DNA from: Chitinophagaceae bacterium
Lineage (GTDB): Bacteria; Bacteroidota; Bacteroidia; Chitinophagales; Chitinophagaceae
Assembly: GCA_022843585.1 (NCBI GenBank)
Contig: JALHNJ010000006.1
Location: 1-64,000, forward strand
DNA: 64,000 bases
Direction: 5' to 3'
In this document: positions 24,152-33,488 of the stretch, in pieces
Numbering within the stretch: position 1 is the first letter of the stretch
Layout: each line of letters opens with the position of its first letter
The notes under the pieces: model-generated
What the model was told of the DNA's origin: nothing
Databases searched by the model: none
The model's input: only the letters and a program-made list of their open reading frames with translations
Translations under genes and position numbers: made by a program

Positions 24152-25582
24152 TTAAAGCCGGTTGAATGGCCCCATAAAGTTTGTTTTGATACTCGTAATT
24201 CTTTTATCACCCTGGTATAATCCTACCCGAACACTTATTTTTCTTTTGCTGACAAAATTTTTGGGTAATACGATAAAGAATGAACCTTTTCCCTGTCCTT
24301 CTTTTTGTACCAAAATATCTTTCCCATCTGCCTCGATGATACGACCAGGTGCATTTTCCAGCCGAAGTGTAAGCGGAATATCGTTGATTGTTTTGTTGAT
24401 TACTTTAATGGTGTACAAATTTGACAAGCTGTCCATTCCTCTTTCCTGAAATAATTGCCCCTTGGCTCTTACGATTGTTCCGCCTACATCTTTTCTGGTA
24501 ACAAGCAACACTGTAAGTACACCCGTTAATAATATAAGAATAGCTGTATAGAATTTCATACGACCTGTGTACCGTAATTTTTTTCCTTCCGCTATTCCAT
24601 TTTCTGACGCATAGCGTATCAGGCCAAGTGGCTTGTTAATGGCTTGCATCATTTTGTTACAGGCATCTATACAAGCGGTACAACCCACACACTCCATTTG
24701 TGTACCATTACGAATATCAATGGCCGTGGGACAAACTTTTACGCATTGAAAGCAGTCAATACAATCGCCGGTTATTTTTTCCTGTACTACTGCTTTTTTA
24801 AATTTCCCCCTTGGCTCGCCTCGCTGATAATCATACGCTACAACCATTGAGTTCTTATCCAATAGCACACTTTGTAATCTACCATATGGACAAACTACAG
24901 TGCAAACCTGCTCCCTGAAAAAAGCATACACACCATAGAATATGGTTGCAAACCCCACTATAGACAAAAAACCGCCGATATGATTGCCTAAAGGCTCACT
25001 AATGATTTTTTTAAGATCATCCATTCCAATGATGTAGGCCAAAAAGAAATTAGCAATAATAAATGCCAATAGATAAAAGAGAATATGCTTGATTACTTTT
25101 TTCGCAATCTTAGTACTTGTCCAGGGTGAGCTGTTCAATATTTTCTGTTGCGCTGCATCTCCTTCTATCAAATATTCAACTTTACGAAAAAGCATTTCCA
25201 TGAATATTGTTTGCGGACAAACCCATCCACAAAACAATCTTCCAAAGGCAGCTGTAAAAAGAACGATAAAAATGATAAACGTAACCATCGTTAACCCAAA
25301 GATGAAAAAATCCTGGGCCCAGAATATTTTTCCGAAAATGATGAACTTTGTTTCGGTAATGTCAAAAAGAAATAGTGGCCTGTCATTTACTTTGATAAAA
25401 GGTAAGGCGAAAAACAAAGCAAAGAATCCCCAGCTTACCCAAGAGCGGATATTATAAAACCGACCTTGGGGTTTTTGAGCATACACCCATTTTCGTTTTC
25501 CCTTTTCATCTACCGTTGCTATTCTGTCACGGAAGGATTCTTTTTCCACAGGCGAAGTGGTATCAGTTTCTACGTTACTCAT
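24152..25582 (-). CDS. ccoG: CcoG, cbb3 oxidase accessory iron-sulfur protein
   Basis: CcoG (RdxA/FixG) is a membrane ferredoxin-like protein that reduces copper for cbb3 assembly. The 476-residue sequence shows the expected cysteine motifs in order: CGWVCPQTIF, CTVVCPYGR, then two 4Fe-4S ferredoxin clusters (CIDCFQCVKVCPTAID and CVGCTACIDACNKMM), five or so membrane helices, and a C-terminal immunoglobulin-like periplasmic domain. Length and order are standard. The start ATG follows the ccoP stop by about 30 bases. Confidence 0.95.
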   Translation of the reverse strand: MSNVETDTTSPVEKESFRDRIATVDEKGKRKWVYAQKPQGRFYNIRSWVSWGFFALFFALPFIKVNDRPLFLFDITETKFIIFGKIFWAQDFFIFGLTMVTFIIFIVLFTAAFGRLFCGWVCPQTIFMEMLFRKVEYLIEGDAAQQKILNSSPWTSTKIAKKVIKHILFYLLAFIIANFFLAYIIGMDDLKKIISEPLGNHIGGFLSIVGFATIFYGVYAFFREQVCTVVCPYGRLQSVLLDKNSMVVAYDYQRGEPRGKFKKAVVQEKITGDCIDCFQCVKVCPTAIDIRNGTQMECVGCTACIDACNKMMQAINKPLGLIRYASENGIAEGKKLRYTGRMKFYTAILILLTGVLTVLLVTRKDVGGTIVRAKGQLFQERGMDSLSNLYTIKVINKTINDIPLTLRLENAPGRIIEADGKDILVQKEGQGKGSFFIVLPKNFVSKRKISVRVGLYQGDKRITSIKTNFMGPFNRL

Positions 25583-25609
25583 AATTTCACAGCTTTCAAA
25601 TATCCTTTC

Positions 25610-26770
25610 CTATTTTATCGCTTTTATAACAGCAGAGTCGGCAGCAGCATTTGCAGTTGGTGCTTCATCTTTCATTTCAGTTCCCTGTGGTGCTTTTCCA
25701 TTAGGAGGGTTTGTTCCTACTAACGTTTTGATATAGCTGGTTACTTGCGCCAGTTGCTTATTAGAGTATGTATTTTGCCATTGTGGCATCGCATTTATAC
25801 CATACCGAATGGTTTTGAAAACACTTTTCACATCATTTCCATGTATCCAATAATTATCCGTTAGATTTGGACCTACATTACCTGCACCTGATTCAGTATG
25901 GCAAGAAGCACATGATTTCATATATATAACTTTACCAGCAGCCATGTCTTCTGCACTTGTTAAAAGTGTCACAGTATTTTCATCTACGGCATCCCCTTTT
26001 GCCTTCAGGTATTCTTGTATTTTTATTTCTGCTTTAGCTACCGACATTTCATACTCCTGTTGGCTTGATGGCCCCGTGTGAGATACATGAAATCTCCATA
26101 GGTAAACAACTGCAAAAACGATAGAAAGATAAAATCCATACAACCACCATGGTGGAAGCTTATTGTTTAGTTCCCGGATGCCATCATATTCATGGCCAAG
26201 GTCAAGTTCTGCTTCCTGGCTTACAGGGCGAAGCTTATTCATCCTATCCCACCAGCTTAATTTATTTTTCTTTGCTTCAATTGCTTCGGCCTCTTCCAGC
26301 ACTACCAATTTTTGCTTTTCATTTTTTAACAGGAACCTGATATTGATAAGCATTGCTATGATAAGCCCAAGCTCCAGAAATATAACTGTTGCCATTACAT
26401 AAAAAGTAGAAGCAGGCATACCGCCAATGGTTTTGGCAACCGCTACTGTAGTTGTTTCAGCCGGAACTTCTTGTGCAAATAAAGATGTTCCAGTAAGCAA
26501 AAGGAAAATCAATAGTACGGATGTAACGGCAACTCCTTTTTCGTTTTTTCTTTTCTTCAACTTCACATCAGCTGCGCCGACTAGTATTCCGGCAAGTATG
26601 GCTATTATGATCAATAATAAAATCATGAGAATGATTAGTATTAGTGCCAGCGGATTGCTAAACAGCGATGGCGCAGGCGGACCAGCAGCCCAGGCCGGCT
26701 GAAATGATATAAGAAAAGCAACAATCAGTACCAGGATATATTTTGTTTTTTTGGTCGTTGATAAAAACAT
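25610..26770 (-). CDS. ccoP: CcoP-like cbb3 oxidase subunit with one haem c
   Basis: The CcoP subunit passes electrons from cytochrome c to the catalytic subunit. This 386-residue version has hydrophobic segments at the N-terminus (a signal-like segment and two or three membrane helices), the CcoP-typical NNKLPPWWLYGFYLSIVFAV helix, and a single haem-binding motif CASCHTESG in the C-terminal domain with a distal Met in AMPQW. Canonical proteobacterial CcoP has two haem c sites, so this is a mono-haem form. The N-terminal 130 residues look like extra membrane/signal segments before the CcoP core. It follows ccoQ by 11 bases. Confidence 0.88.
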   Translation of the reverse strand: MFLSTTKKTKYILVLIVAFLISFQPAWAAGPPAPSLFSNPLALILIILMILLLIIIAILAGILVGAADVKLKKRKNEKGVAVTSVLLIFLLLTGTSLFAQEVPAETTTVAVAKTIGGMPASTFYVMATVIFLELGLIIAMLINIRFLLKNEKQKLVVLEEAEAIEAKKNKLSWWDRMNKLRPVSQEAELDLGHEYDGIRELNNKLPPWWLYGFYLSIVFAVVYLWRFHVSHTGPSSQQEYEMSVAKAEIKIQEYLKAKGDAVDENTVTLLTSAEDMAAGKVIYMKSCASCHTESGAGNVGPNLTDNYWIHGNDVKSVFKTIRYGINAMPQWQNTYSNKQLAQVTSYIKTLVGTNPPNGKAPQGTEMKDEAPTANAAADSAVIKAIK

Positions 26771-26781
26771 GGCAGTTGATT

Positions 26782-26943
26782 TTAATTATCTAATGGAATA
26801 CGGCTGATATCAGTAAAGGTTTTTTTCTTGGTTTTAAAAACCCAGGTCAGCATAACTGTAAAGAAGAGTACGAAAATGAGTAGCGAAGCCAGACCGTATA
26901 TATCTATGCCGCTTACTTTTTCTATATAATGGATGAATTTCAT
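26782..26943 (-). CDS. ccoQ: CcoQ-like small oxidase subunit, 53 aa
   Basis: A small gene of 53 codons between ccoNO and ccoP. Its product begins MKFIHYIEKVSGIDIYG, has one membrane helix (LASLLIFVLFFTVMLTWVF) and a polar tail ending IPLDN. This is the size, position and topology of CcoQ (FixQ), which stabilises cbb3 oxidase. The start lies five bases after the ccoNO stop. Confidence 0.85.
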   Translation of the reverse strand: MKFIHYIEKVSGIDIYGLASLLIFVLFFTVMLTWVFKTKKKTFTDISRIPLDN

Positions 26944-26948
26944 AACGT

Positions 26949-29105
26949 TTATTTAATTGTTTCAGTAATGGGTTGTTTAGGTGCTGTTTTTATATCTGTA
27001 CCTAATCGTTGCAGGTATGCAATCAGTGCAATGATCTCTTTATCCGGTGCGGTTTCAATCTTATCTGCTTTCAGATTTGCTGCAATTTTTCTTGCCTGCT
27101 GCATCAAATCAATATTCGCCAGCTTATCATATCCATTTGGATAAGGAACACCCAGTGTAATCATAGCTCTAATTTTTGCTGGTGTAGAAGCGGTGTCAAT
27201 TTTATCATCCAACAACCATACGTATTGCGGCATTAAAGAACCGGGTGACATTGAACGGGGATCATACATGTGATTGTAATGCCAGCTATCAGAAAACTTA
27301 CCGCCTTCTCTTGCTAAGTCTGGCCCTGTTCTTTTGCTTCCCCATTGAAAGGGGTGATCATACACAAATTCACCTGCTTTTGAATATTCTCCATACCTGG
27401 CCACTTCATCCCGGAATGGTCGTATCATTTGTGAGTGACAGGTATAACATCCTTCCCGCACATAAATATCCCGTCCCTGTAATTCAAGCGGAGTGTAAGG
27501 TTTTACACTGGCAATAGTTGGCACATTCGATTTAACAAGGAAAGTTGGAATAATTTCAATCAATCCTCCAAGTGCAACTAAAATAAGGCTCAGCACAAGC
27601 ATCATAGTTGGTTTTCTTTCTATCACTCTGTGCCAGTATTCTTTTTTCTTGCTTACTTCTTTTACAATTGGTGGTGCTTCAGCCGCTTCATTCGCTATGA
27701 ATTTTCCTTTCGCAATTGTTTTATATAAGTTATAGGTCATTAGTATGGCACCAACCAGGTACAATGCACCGCCAATGCTGCGGCTCACATACATACCTTT
27801 AATATTATTAACTGTTTCCATGAAGTCGAACTTCAGTTGTCCTTCCGGAGTAAAGGCTTTCCAGTTAAGGCTTTGTTCAAACCCAGCCCAATAAAGAGGA
27901 ACTGCATAAAGAATAATACCGATCGTTCCTAACCAAAAGTGATTGGCCGCCAATTTTTTTGAATACAAACTTGTTCCCCACATTTTTGGAATCATATAAT
28001 ATAGAATAGCAAAAGCAAGGAAGCCATTCCAACCCAATCCGCCAATGTGTACGTGGGCTATAGTCCAGTCACTAAAATGTGAAATAGCATTTACGCTTTT
28101 CAAACTAAGCAAAGGGCCTTCAAGTGTAGCCATGCCATAACAAGTAATGGCTACCACCATAAATTTTAAAACAGGATCTTCTCTTACCTTATCCCAGGCA
28201 CCACGGAGCGTAAATAATCCATTCAGCATACCTCCCCAACTGGGAGCAATCAACATGATAGAAAAAACAACACCGAGTGACTGTGCCCAATCGGGTAATG
28301 CGGTATATAATAAGTGGTGAGGACCTGCCCAGATATAAATAAATATTAATGCCCAGAAGTGAATGATAGAAAGCCGATAAGAATAAACCGGCCGGTTAGC
28401 CGCTTTGGGTAAAAAATAATACATCAACCCAAGTACCGGTGTAGTCAAAAAGAATGCCACCGCATTATGTCCGTACCACCATTGCACCAACGCATCCTGT
28501 ACACCTGCAAACCAACTGTAACTTCCAGTTGCAGAGTAAGGCAATTCAATAGATCGAACGATATGCAACAAGGCAACTGTTACCCAGGTAGCAATGTAAA
28601 ACCAAATAGCAACATACAAATGCTTTTCTCTTCTTTTAATTATGGTACCAAACATATTGATACCAAATATTACCCATACTAACGTAATAGCGATGTCTAT
28701 CGGCCAAATTAATTCTGCATATTCAGCTCCTGTTGTTAAACCAAGAGGTAATGTGATAGCGGCTGCAACAATAATTAATTGCCATCCCCAAAAATGTATC
28801 CAGCTCAGTTTATCACTAAACATTCTTGCTTTGCACAATCGCTGCAAGGAATAATAAATACCTGCAAACGAGGCATTGCCTACAAAAGCAAAGATGATCG
28901 CATTGGTATGCAATGGACGAAGACGGCCAAACGTAGTGGCAGGAAAATTTAAACTGCTTTCGGGGTAATAAATTTGAATAGCTGCCCAAAGTCCGGCTAT
29001 CATCCCAACCAGTCCGAAAACGATAGTAGCATAGCCAAATGCTTTTACAATTTTATTGTCGTAATAAAATTTTTCAACTTGTATCGGTTGATTTGTTTCT
29101 TGCAT
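26949..29105 (-). CDS. ccoN: Fused CcoN-CcoO cbb3 oxidase subunit
   Basis: The catalytic subunit I and the mono-haem subunit II are one 718-residue chain. The CcoN part (to about residue 480) has the haem/copper histidines in order: RLRPLHTNAI, WWYGHNAVAFF, WAGPHHLLYT, and IAHVHIGGLGWNG. The CcoO part begins after a membrane anchor (PTMMLVLSLILVALGGLIEI) and contains the haem motif EGCYTCHSQM near residue 552 and the CcoO-typical RTGPDLAREG. Such CcoN-CcoO fusions are usual in Bacteroidota. It is the main gene of the microaerobic terminal oxidase operon and follows ccoS by 11 bases. Confidence 0.95.
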   Translation of the reverse strand: MQETNQPIQVEKFYYDNKIVKAFGYATIVFGLVGMIAGLWAAIQIYYPESSLNFPATTFGRLRPLHTNAIIFAFVGNASFAGIYYSLQRLCKARMFSDKLSWIHFWGWQLIIVAAAITLPLGLTTGAEYAELIWPIDIAITLVWVIFGINMFGTIIKRREKHLYVAIWFYIATWVTVALLHIVRSIELPYSATGSYSWFAGVQDALVQWWYGHNAVAFFLTTPVLGLMYYFLPKAANRPVYSYRLSIIHFWALIFIYIWAGPHHLLYTALPDWAQSLGVVFSIMLIAPSWGGMLNGLFTLRGAWDKVREDPVLKFMVVAITCYGMATLEGPLLSLKSVNAISHFSDWTIAHVHIGGLGWNGFLAFAILYYMIPKMWGTSLYSKKLAANHFWLGTIGIILYAVPLYWAGFEQSLNWKAFTPEGQLKFDFMETVNNIKGMYVSRSIGGALYLVGAILMTYNLYKTIAKGKFIANEAAEAPPIVKEVSKKKEYWHRVIERKPTMMLVLSLILVALGGLIEIIPTFLVKSNVPTIASVKPYTPLELQGRDIYVREGCYTCHSQMIRPFRDEVARYGEYSKAGEFVYDHPFQWGSKRTGPDLAREGGKFSDSWHYNHMYDPRSMSPGSLMPQYVWLLDDKIDTASTPAKIRAMITLGVPYPNGYDKLANIDLMQQARKIAANLKADKIETAPDKEIIALIAYLQRLGTDIKTAPKQPITETIK

Positions 29106-29116
29106 ACCTGAAGTAT

Positions 29117-29281
29117 TTATTTTGTTTTGGTTTTTGTAGTTGGCTTGTCATCAAATAGTATCCGGGAAGAAGGCGAGAAATCATCTTCAAACTGCCCTGA
29201 TTTTACACTCCATAAAAAGGCGATCAGGAATAATGCGGCTACAGTAATGCTGGCAATCAGGAGAATAATAATGACACTCAT
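29117..29281 (-). CDS. ccoS: CcoS, cbb3 oxidase maturation protein
   Basis: A 54-residue protein starting MSVIIILLIASITVAALFLI, a single helix, then FLWSVKSGQFEDDFSPSSRILFDD; the SGQFEDD segment is the CcoS signature. The open frame extends further upstream, but ATG 29281 gives the family's normal start and length and fits the promoter. CcoS is needed for cofactor insertion into cbb3 oxidase. It heads the operon, ahead of ccoNO. Confidence 0.9.
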   Translation of the reverse strand: MSVIIILLIASITVAALFLIAFLWSVKSGQFEDDFSPSSRILFDDKPTTKTKTK

Positions 29282-29300
29282 GTTCTTTTTTAAGGTGGCG

Positions 29301-29366
29301 TAAAAGTAAAATCCAGTATAACGACAATACATAACAGGTGTCAACAAGAAAACTGATTTTTATCAT
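29301..29366 (-). promoter_or_regulatory. Crp/Fnr-type site and -7 box of the ccoS-NO-Q-P-G-H operon
   Basis: A dyad CTGA-N6-TCAT occupies 29353-29366 (centre 29359.5). On the minus strand the -7 box TACTTTTA (7 of 8 matches) begins at 29308, exactly 51.5 bases from the centre. Predicted start near 29296 leaves a leader of about 15 bases. The spacing suits a class I activator. Confidence 0.6.
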
Positions 29367-29390
29367 CTAAAAAAATGATACAAAACAAGA

Positions 29391-31787
29391 TTACAGGTTC
29401 ATGCGGCGGGCAAGTAAGCTGCTGCTGCCAAATGTGATCAATAAAATACTGAGAGAACTGGTTGGCATCAGGATAGCAGCAATAAGTGGAGATAGGTTTC
29501 CCTGCACAGCAAAGAATAATCCGATTACATTATACACAATGGATAGTACAAAGCTTGCTACCACAATATTTTTATTAGCATGGCAAAGCCGTATAAATTT
29601 GGGAAGCAGGGCCAATTGTTTTGCCTCAATGATACCATCGCTGGAAGGAGTAAAATTATTTGTTTGCTCTGCGACAGCTATACCAATATTACTTTGTTTC
29701 AATGCCCCGGCATCATTCAGACCATCGCCGATCATCATCACTTTTTCCCCCTGATCTTGCAGGTGTTTAATATAGCGTAGCTTGTCTTCTGGTTTTTGAT
29801 GAAAGCGAAGGGTAGCTTTTTTTCCCAATAGATGTTGCAGGTTGTTTCTCTCGGTATCATTATCACCTGATAAAACAGAAAGCTGGTAATCCTTTTTTAA
29901 TTTGTGCAGTAATCCCGAAATTTCACCCCGGTAATGGTTGCTGAAATGAAAAAACCCTTGTAATCTATTTTCGATACTAATAAATATGGCTGTCCCGGTT
30001 TGCCGGCTTGCCAACCCGGTTACGAAATGATAAGAACCCAGCTTAAATAAATCATTTTGCACAAAACCTTCAATACCCTCTCCTATTGTTTCCTTAAACC
30101 CGGCAACTGCTGGTTGCTTTCCCTGTGCAAGATGTTTTGCAAGTGCCTTACTGAGTGGATGAGAAGAACAGGCAGCCAATGCGGCTACCTGTTGCAGTTG
30201 ATAAGCAGTGAGCCTGGCTCCTTCATAAGTAATATGTTGATGTTGGGTGGAAGTAAGTGTTCCGGTTTTATCAAAAACAATATGGGTTACTTTGGCAACT
30301 TCTTCAATAGTTTGTGCATTGCGCAGGTAGAAATGATTACGTCCCAGAATCTGCAAAATATTTCCATTGGTAAAACTGTTGGATAATAATAATGCGCATG
30401 GACAGGCAATGATGAATATAGCAGTTACAGCAGGCCACAATTTGGAAGGTTCACTTATTTGCCAGTAAATGGCAGCTGAAATAGCAATAGCGAAAACGAT
30501 ATAGGTAAAGTAGCGGCTTAGCAAGTGAACAAAGGAAAGTTTTTTATCGCTGTCATTTTTTTTGAATTCATCCCTGTTCCAAAGCTTGGTAAGATAACTC
30601 TGCGCCACTTCTTTTACTACCAGTATTTCAATATTCCCTTCCTTTTGTTTGCCACCGGCATATACCAATTCTCCTACTTCTTTTAATACGGGCAGCGACT
30701 CGCCTGTTACAAAACTGTAGTCAATAAATGCTTTTCCTTTTGTTAGAATACCATCGGCCGGAATCAATTCTTCATTATGAATAAGCAAAGTATCTCCCGG
30801 TTTAATATCGGGTAATGCAGTTGGCATTTCTTGGTCATCTTTAGTTACAGAAACAGCAATCGGGAAGTAAGATGTATAATCTCTTTCAAAAGAAAGCTGC
30901 CGATAGGTTTTGTCCTGCAGAATTCTACCGGCAAGCATAAAGAACACAATACCTGTCATAGAATCAAAATATCCACCACCGGTACCACTCATCACTTCAT
31001 AAGCACTGCGGATAAATGTAATAATTATAGCGAGGGCAATCGGTGCATCAATATTCAGGAATTTATGCTTTAAACTTTTGAGCGAAGAAATATAAAAAGG
31101 AAGCGCCGAGTACAGCAAAACAGGAACGGCTAAACCAAAATTCAGCCAACGAAAAATAGTCCTGAGCCCTACTTCAGTAGTATCAATACCCAGGTATTCC
31201 GGAAAACTCATTAGCATAATATTACCAAAGCAAAACCCTGCTATGCCTAACTGCAGTACCATGCTTTTATTGATGGCAGGTCTTTTTTCCTTCAGATCAT
31301 TCAGGCTGATGTAAGGTTCATATCCAATGCTAGTTAGTGTTTCGGCTACTTTTCGCAATGTGGTTTTATTAACCAATAAAACAATATCAACTTCTTTTCG
31401 TGTAAAATTTACTTTGCTGGAAATAATGCCTTCATCAATACGATGAAGATTCTCTAATAAATAAAGACAGGAGCTGCAATGCATTTGCGGCAGATAGAGT
31501 GTTACATGCACTTGTTTGTCGTTCCTGAAACTAATGAGTTTGTTCTGTATTTTCTCATCCTCCAAAAATGCAAATTTGTCCTTCCGCACTTTAATACGTT
31601 GACTAATACCCGGATTTTTATTCATATCATAGTAATCGCAAAGATCACTTTGGTTTAAAATCTGGTACACCATTTTGCAGCCTTCGCAGCAAAAATTCTT
31701 TTCCTGGATATTAATTTTATCGTTGGTACATGATTCGCCGCAATGGTAGCATTGTATTTTATTGTCGGTAAAATTTGATCCGGTCAT
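29391..31787 (-). CDS. ccoI: CcoI/FixI copper-transporting P-type ATPase
   Basis: CcoI exports copper for cbb3 oxidase assembly. The protein has an N-terminal cysteine-rich segment (CYHCGESCTND, FCCEGCKMVY), a metal-binding domain with MHCSSCLYLLEN, several membrane helices, the ion-channel motif ACPCALLLS, the phosphorylation site FDKTGTLT and the hinge MIGDGLNDAGALKQS, in the family order. An upstream in-frame ATG at 31799 adds MDIA. The ATG at 31787 is preferred because the predicted transcript start near 31804 would then give a leader of about 17 bases. It has its own promoter, separate from the ccoS operon downstream. Confidence 0.93.
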   Translation of the reverse strand: MTGSNFTDNKIQCYHCGESCTNDKINIQEKNFCCEGCKMVYQILNQSDLCDYYDMNKNPGISQRIKVRKDKFAFLEDEKIQNKLISFRNDKQVHVTLYLPQMHCSSCLYLLENLHRIDEGIISSKVNFTRKEVDIVLLVNKTTLRKVAETLTSIGYEPYISLNDLKEKRPAINKSMVLQLGIAGFCFGNIMLMSFPEYLGIDTTEVGLRTIFRWLNFGLAVPVLLYSALPFYISSLKSLKHKFLNIDAPIALAIIITFIRSAYEVMSGTGGGYFDSMTGIVFFMLAGRILQDKTYRQLSFERDYTSYFPIAVSVTKDDQEMPTALPDIKPGDTLLIHNEELIPADGILTKGKAFIDYSFVTGESLPVLKEVGELVYAGGKQKEGNIEILVVKEVAQSYLTKLWNRDEFKKNDSDKKLSFVHLLSRYFTYIVFAIAISAAIYWQISEPSKLWPAVTAIFIIACPCALLLSNSFTNGNILQILGRNHFYLRNAQTIEEVAKVTHIVFDKTGTLTSTQHQHITYEGARLTAYQLQQVAALAACSSHPLSKALAKHLAQGKQPAVAGFKETIGEGIEGFVQNDLFKLGSYHFVTGLASRQTGTAIFISIENRLQGFFHFSNHYRGEISGLLHKLKKDYQLSVLSGDNDTERNNLQHLLGKKATLRFHQKPEDKLRYIKHLQDQGEKVMMIGDGLNDAGALKQSNIGIAVAEQTNNFTPSSDGIIEAKQLALLPKFIRLCHANKNIVVASFVLSIVYNVIGLFFAVQGNLSPLIAAILMPTSSLSILLITFGSSSLLARRMNL

Positions 31788-31808
31788 AGCTATATCCAAG
31801 ATAGGAGG

Positions 31809-31874
31809 CTAAAATACGGGGCTAGTATTTTTTAGGGAGTGAGCAAGTTCAAAGATGCAACTGATTTTTGTCAG
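31809..31874 (-). promoter_or_regulatory. Crp/Fnr-type site and -7 box of ccoI
   Basis: A perfect dyad CTGATTTTTGTCAG occupies 31861-31874 (centre 31867.5). The minus-strand -7 box TATTTTAG (7 of 8) begins at 31816, again 51.5 bases from the centre, the same distance as at ccoS, hsp20 and the hemerythrin gene. Confidence 0.6.
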
Positions 31875-31943
31875 GTATAGCAGAAAATGAACTGGCTGAG
31901 CTTTATCGGAAATAAAAACCCAGCCAGTAAAGAAAACAATTCC

Positions 31944-32681
31944 TTAGTTCAGCGAACTATGATTAGGGTGTTCAAACATTTTTAGTGCTTTTGGAAAAAG
32001 CATATTGTTCTCTAAATGTACATGCTGATGCAAATCCAGCTCAAATGCCTGTAATGCTGCTAAGCATAACCGATAAGTAGTACAGCCATCAGCTGGCGGG
32101 TTATAATCTCTGGTGAGTTTCCTTATTTCTGCTAGTAGTGTACCTGCATGGTCATGCTCCTGTTCCATTATACTGATTGGAGAGCCCAGAAATGAATTGC
32201 TAATGATCAGTTCTTTGCCCTCATTCAACTGTTTTTCTATTTCTTTAATTCTGGGAAATAGAATAAGCTCTTCTTTTTGCATATGCTCTTCCATTTCTTC
32301 CTTCACAGCAGTAAATAGTTGAAGCACTTTTATCATCTCTGGGTGACTTTCGCCATGTTTGGAAGCTACTTTTTGTAAATATCCGAGTATAGCAGGCATT
32401 TCTTTTTTTACATAGCTGTGGTGGGTGGTAACAATATACTCTGCTAATTGTTCCAGGGACATTTTTGCATAGTTAACCGATAAGGAACCTGTAATGGATT
32501 GTTCAGCATTTTCCAGGTCGGCAACTACATCGGCCAGTTGTAATTCACCTTCTGTACAAGCTTGTTCCAACGTACGCTTTCCTTTACAACAAAAGTCGAG
32601 ATGATATTTTTCAAATACCGGTGCAGCCCGATGATTTCCGTTTACAATTTGTGCCAGGCTCATTGTTACTAATTCGCTCAT
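31944..32681 (-). CDS. ric: RIC di-iron iron-sulfur repair protein (YtfE/ScdA family)
   Basis: RIC proteins repair iron-sulfur centres damaged by nitric oxide or oxidants. The 245-residue protein has the N-terminal ScdA/DUF542 motif VFEKYHLDFCCKGKRTLEQAC and a hemerythrin-like domain with HHSYVKKEMP, LQLFTAVKEEMEEHMQKEE and MEQEHDHAG, which supply the His/Glu iron ligands. It is the last gene of the nos operon, starting 30 bases after nosY, and so is made with the nitrous oxide reductase. A second family member lies at 40463-41212. Confidence 0.92.
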   Translation of the reverse strand: MSELVTMSLAQIVNGNHRAAPVFEKYHLDFCCKGKRTLEQACTEGELQLADVVADLENAEQSITGSLSVNYAKMSLEQLAEYIVTTHHSYVKKEMPAILGYLQKVASKHGESHPEMIKVLQLFTAVKEEMEEHMQKEELILFPRIKEIEKQLNEGKELIISNSFLGSPISIMEQEHDHAGTLLAEIRKLTRDYNPPADGCTTYRLCLAALQAFELDLHQHVHLENNMLFPKALKMFEHPNHSSLN

Positions 32682-32711
32682 GATAATTTATTTAATAGTC
32701 ATTAAAATTGT

Positions 32712-33479
32712 TTATAAATCCTTTTTTCGAAATTTTCTTACGGCCAACCAAAGTGGAAGGATGATCCACAAAAGCATAATGCCGGTGGTAAAAAGAATAC
32801 CAGTGCCGCTACCGAAAAAGTCTTTGTATAAAGCCCCCGTATATCCCATTAATGCACTGATATCCATTTTAAGCATAATGAAAATGCGGCCCAGGTCGAT
32901 GGGATTAAGGGCAGAAAGCAATAGTGTAATTTTTTCAAGCGGATAATCACTAAAAGAAAAAAGTATGAGTAATACAAGGCTATCGTAGATAAGTGCAAAA
33001 TAAAACCAGAGTAATAAGGCAAACCCGATACCTCTTGCTTTATCCCGGGCTACTACAGCAGCATAAAATGCAATTGATGTGAATACAAGAGTTAATGAAA
33101 CGCCGGAAAATAGCAAAGCAAAACCAATTTCATTGGGAGCAAATAATAAAACAGGAATACCAACGCCAATAAAAAAGGCACTAAGTAGTGAAATGGCAAC
33201 ACCAGCGTATTCACTTAATAGTATTCTTGTACGGCTCATTGGTTGAGACGACATGAGTTCGATAAACTCATAGGAATTATAGTAATGAATAGTGGTAAAG
33301 ACAAGACTTACCAGAGGCAAAACGATCAGTACAATATTCAAAAGGCTTAACATCGCTTTACTACTATTGTCTTCCATTTGGAACATACTGAGTGAAACCA
33401 CAAAAAGGAAAATGGTATAGGCGATCACAATCTTGCTTCGTAGAATATCGTAGAGCACATATCGGGATAGCTTTAGCAT
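32712..33479 (-). CDS. nosY: NosY, ABC permease for NosZ maturation
   Basis: A 255-residue integral membrane protein with about six helices, beginning MLKLSRYVLYDILRSKIVIAY and of ABC-2 permease type. NosY works with NosF and the periplasmic NosD to deliver sulfide or copper for the CuZ centre of NosZ. It follows nosF directly (9-base gap) in the order nosL-nosD-nosF-nosY, which fixes the identification. Confidence 0.9.
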   Translation of the reverse strand: MLKLSRYVLYDILRSKIVIAYTIFLFVVSLSMFQMEDNSSKAMLSLLNIVLIVLPLVSLVFTTIHYYNSYEFIELMSSQPMSRTRILLSEYAGVAISLLSAFFIGVGIPVLLFAPNEIGFALLFSGVSLTLVFTSIAFYAAVVARDKARGIGFALLLWFYFALIYDSLVLLILFSFSDYPLEKITLLLSALNPIDLGRIFIMLKMDISALMGYTGALYKDFFGSGTGILFTTGIMLLWIILPLWLAVRKFRKKDL

Positions 33480-33488
33480 ATAAACAGT

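Noticed and set aside
29282-29347. Longer N-terminus for CcoS
   Set aside because: The extra residues are unlike the family, the predicted promoter lies within them, and ATG 29281 gives the normal 54-residue protein.
31891-31928. ACTGGCTG/CAGCCAGT inverted repeat as the ric terminator
   Set aside because: The loop is 22 bases and no T-run follows on the minus strand, so I do not call it a terminator.
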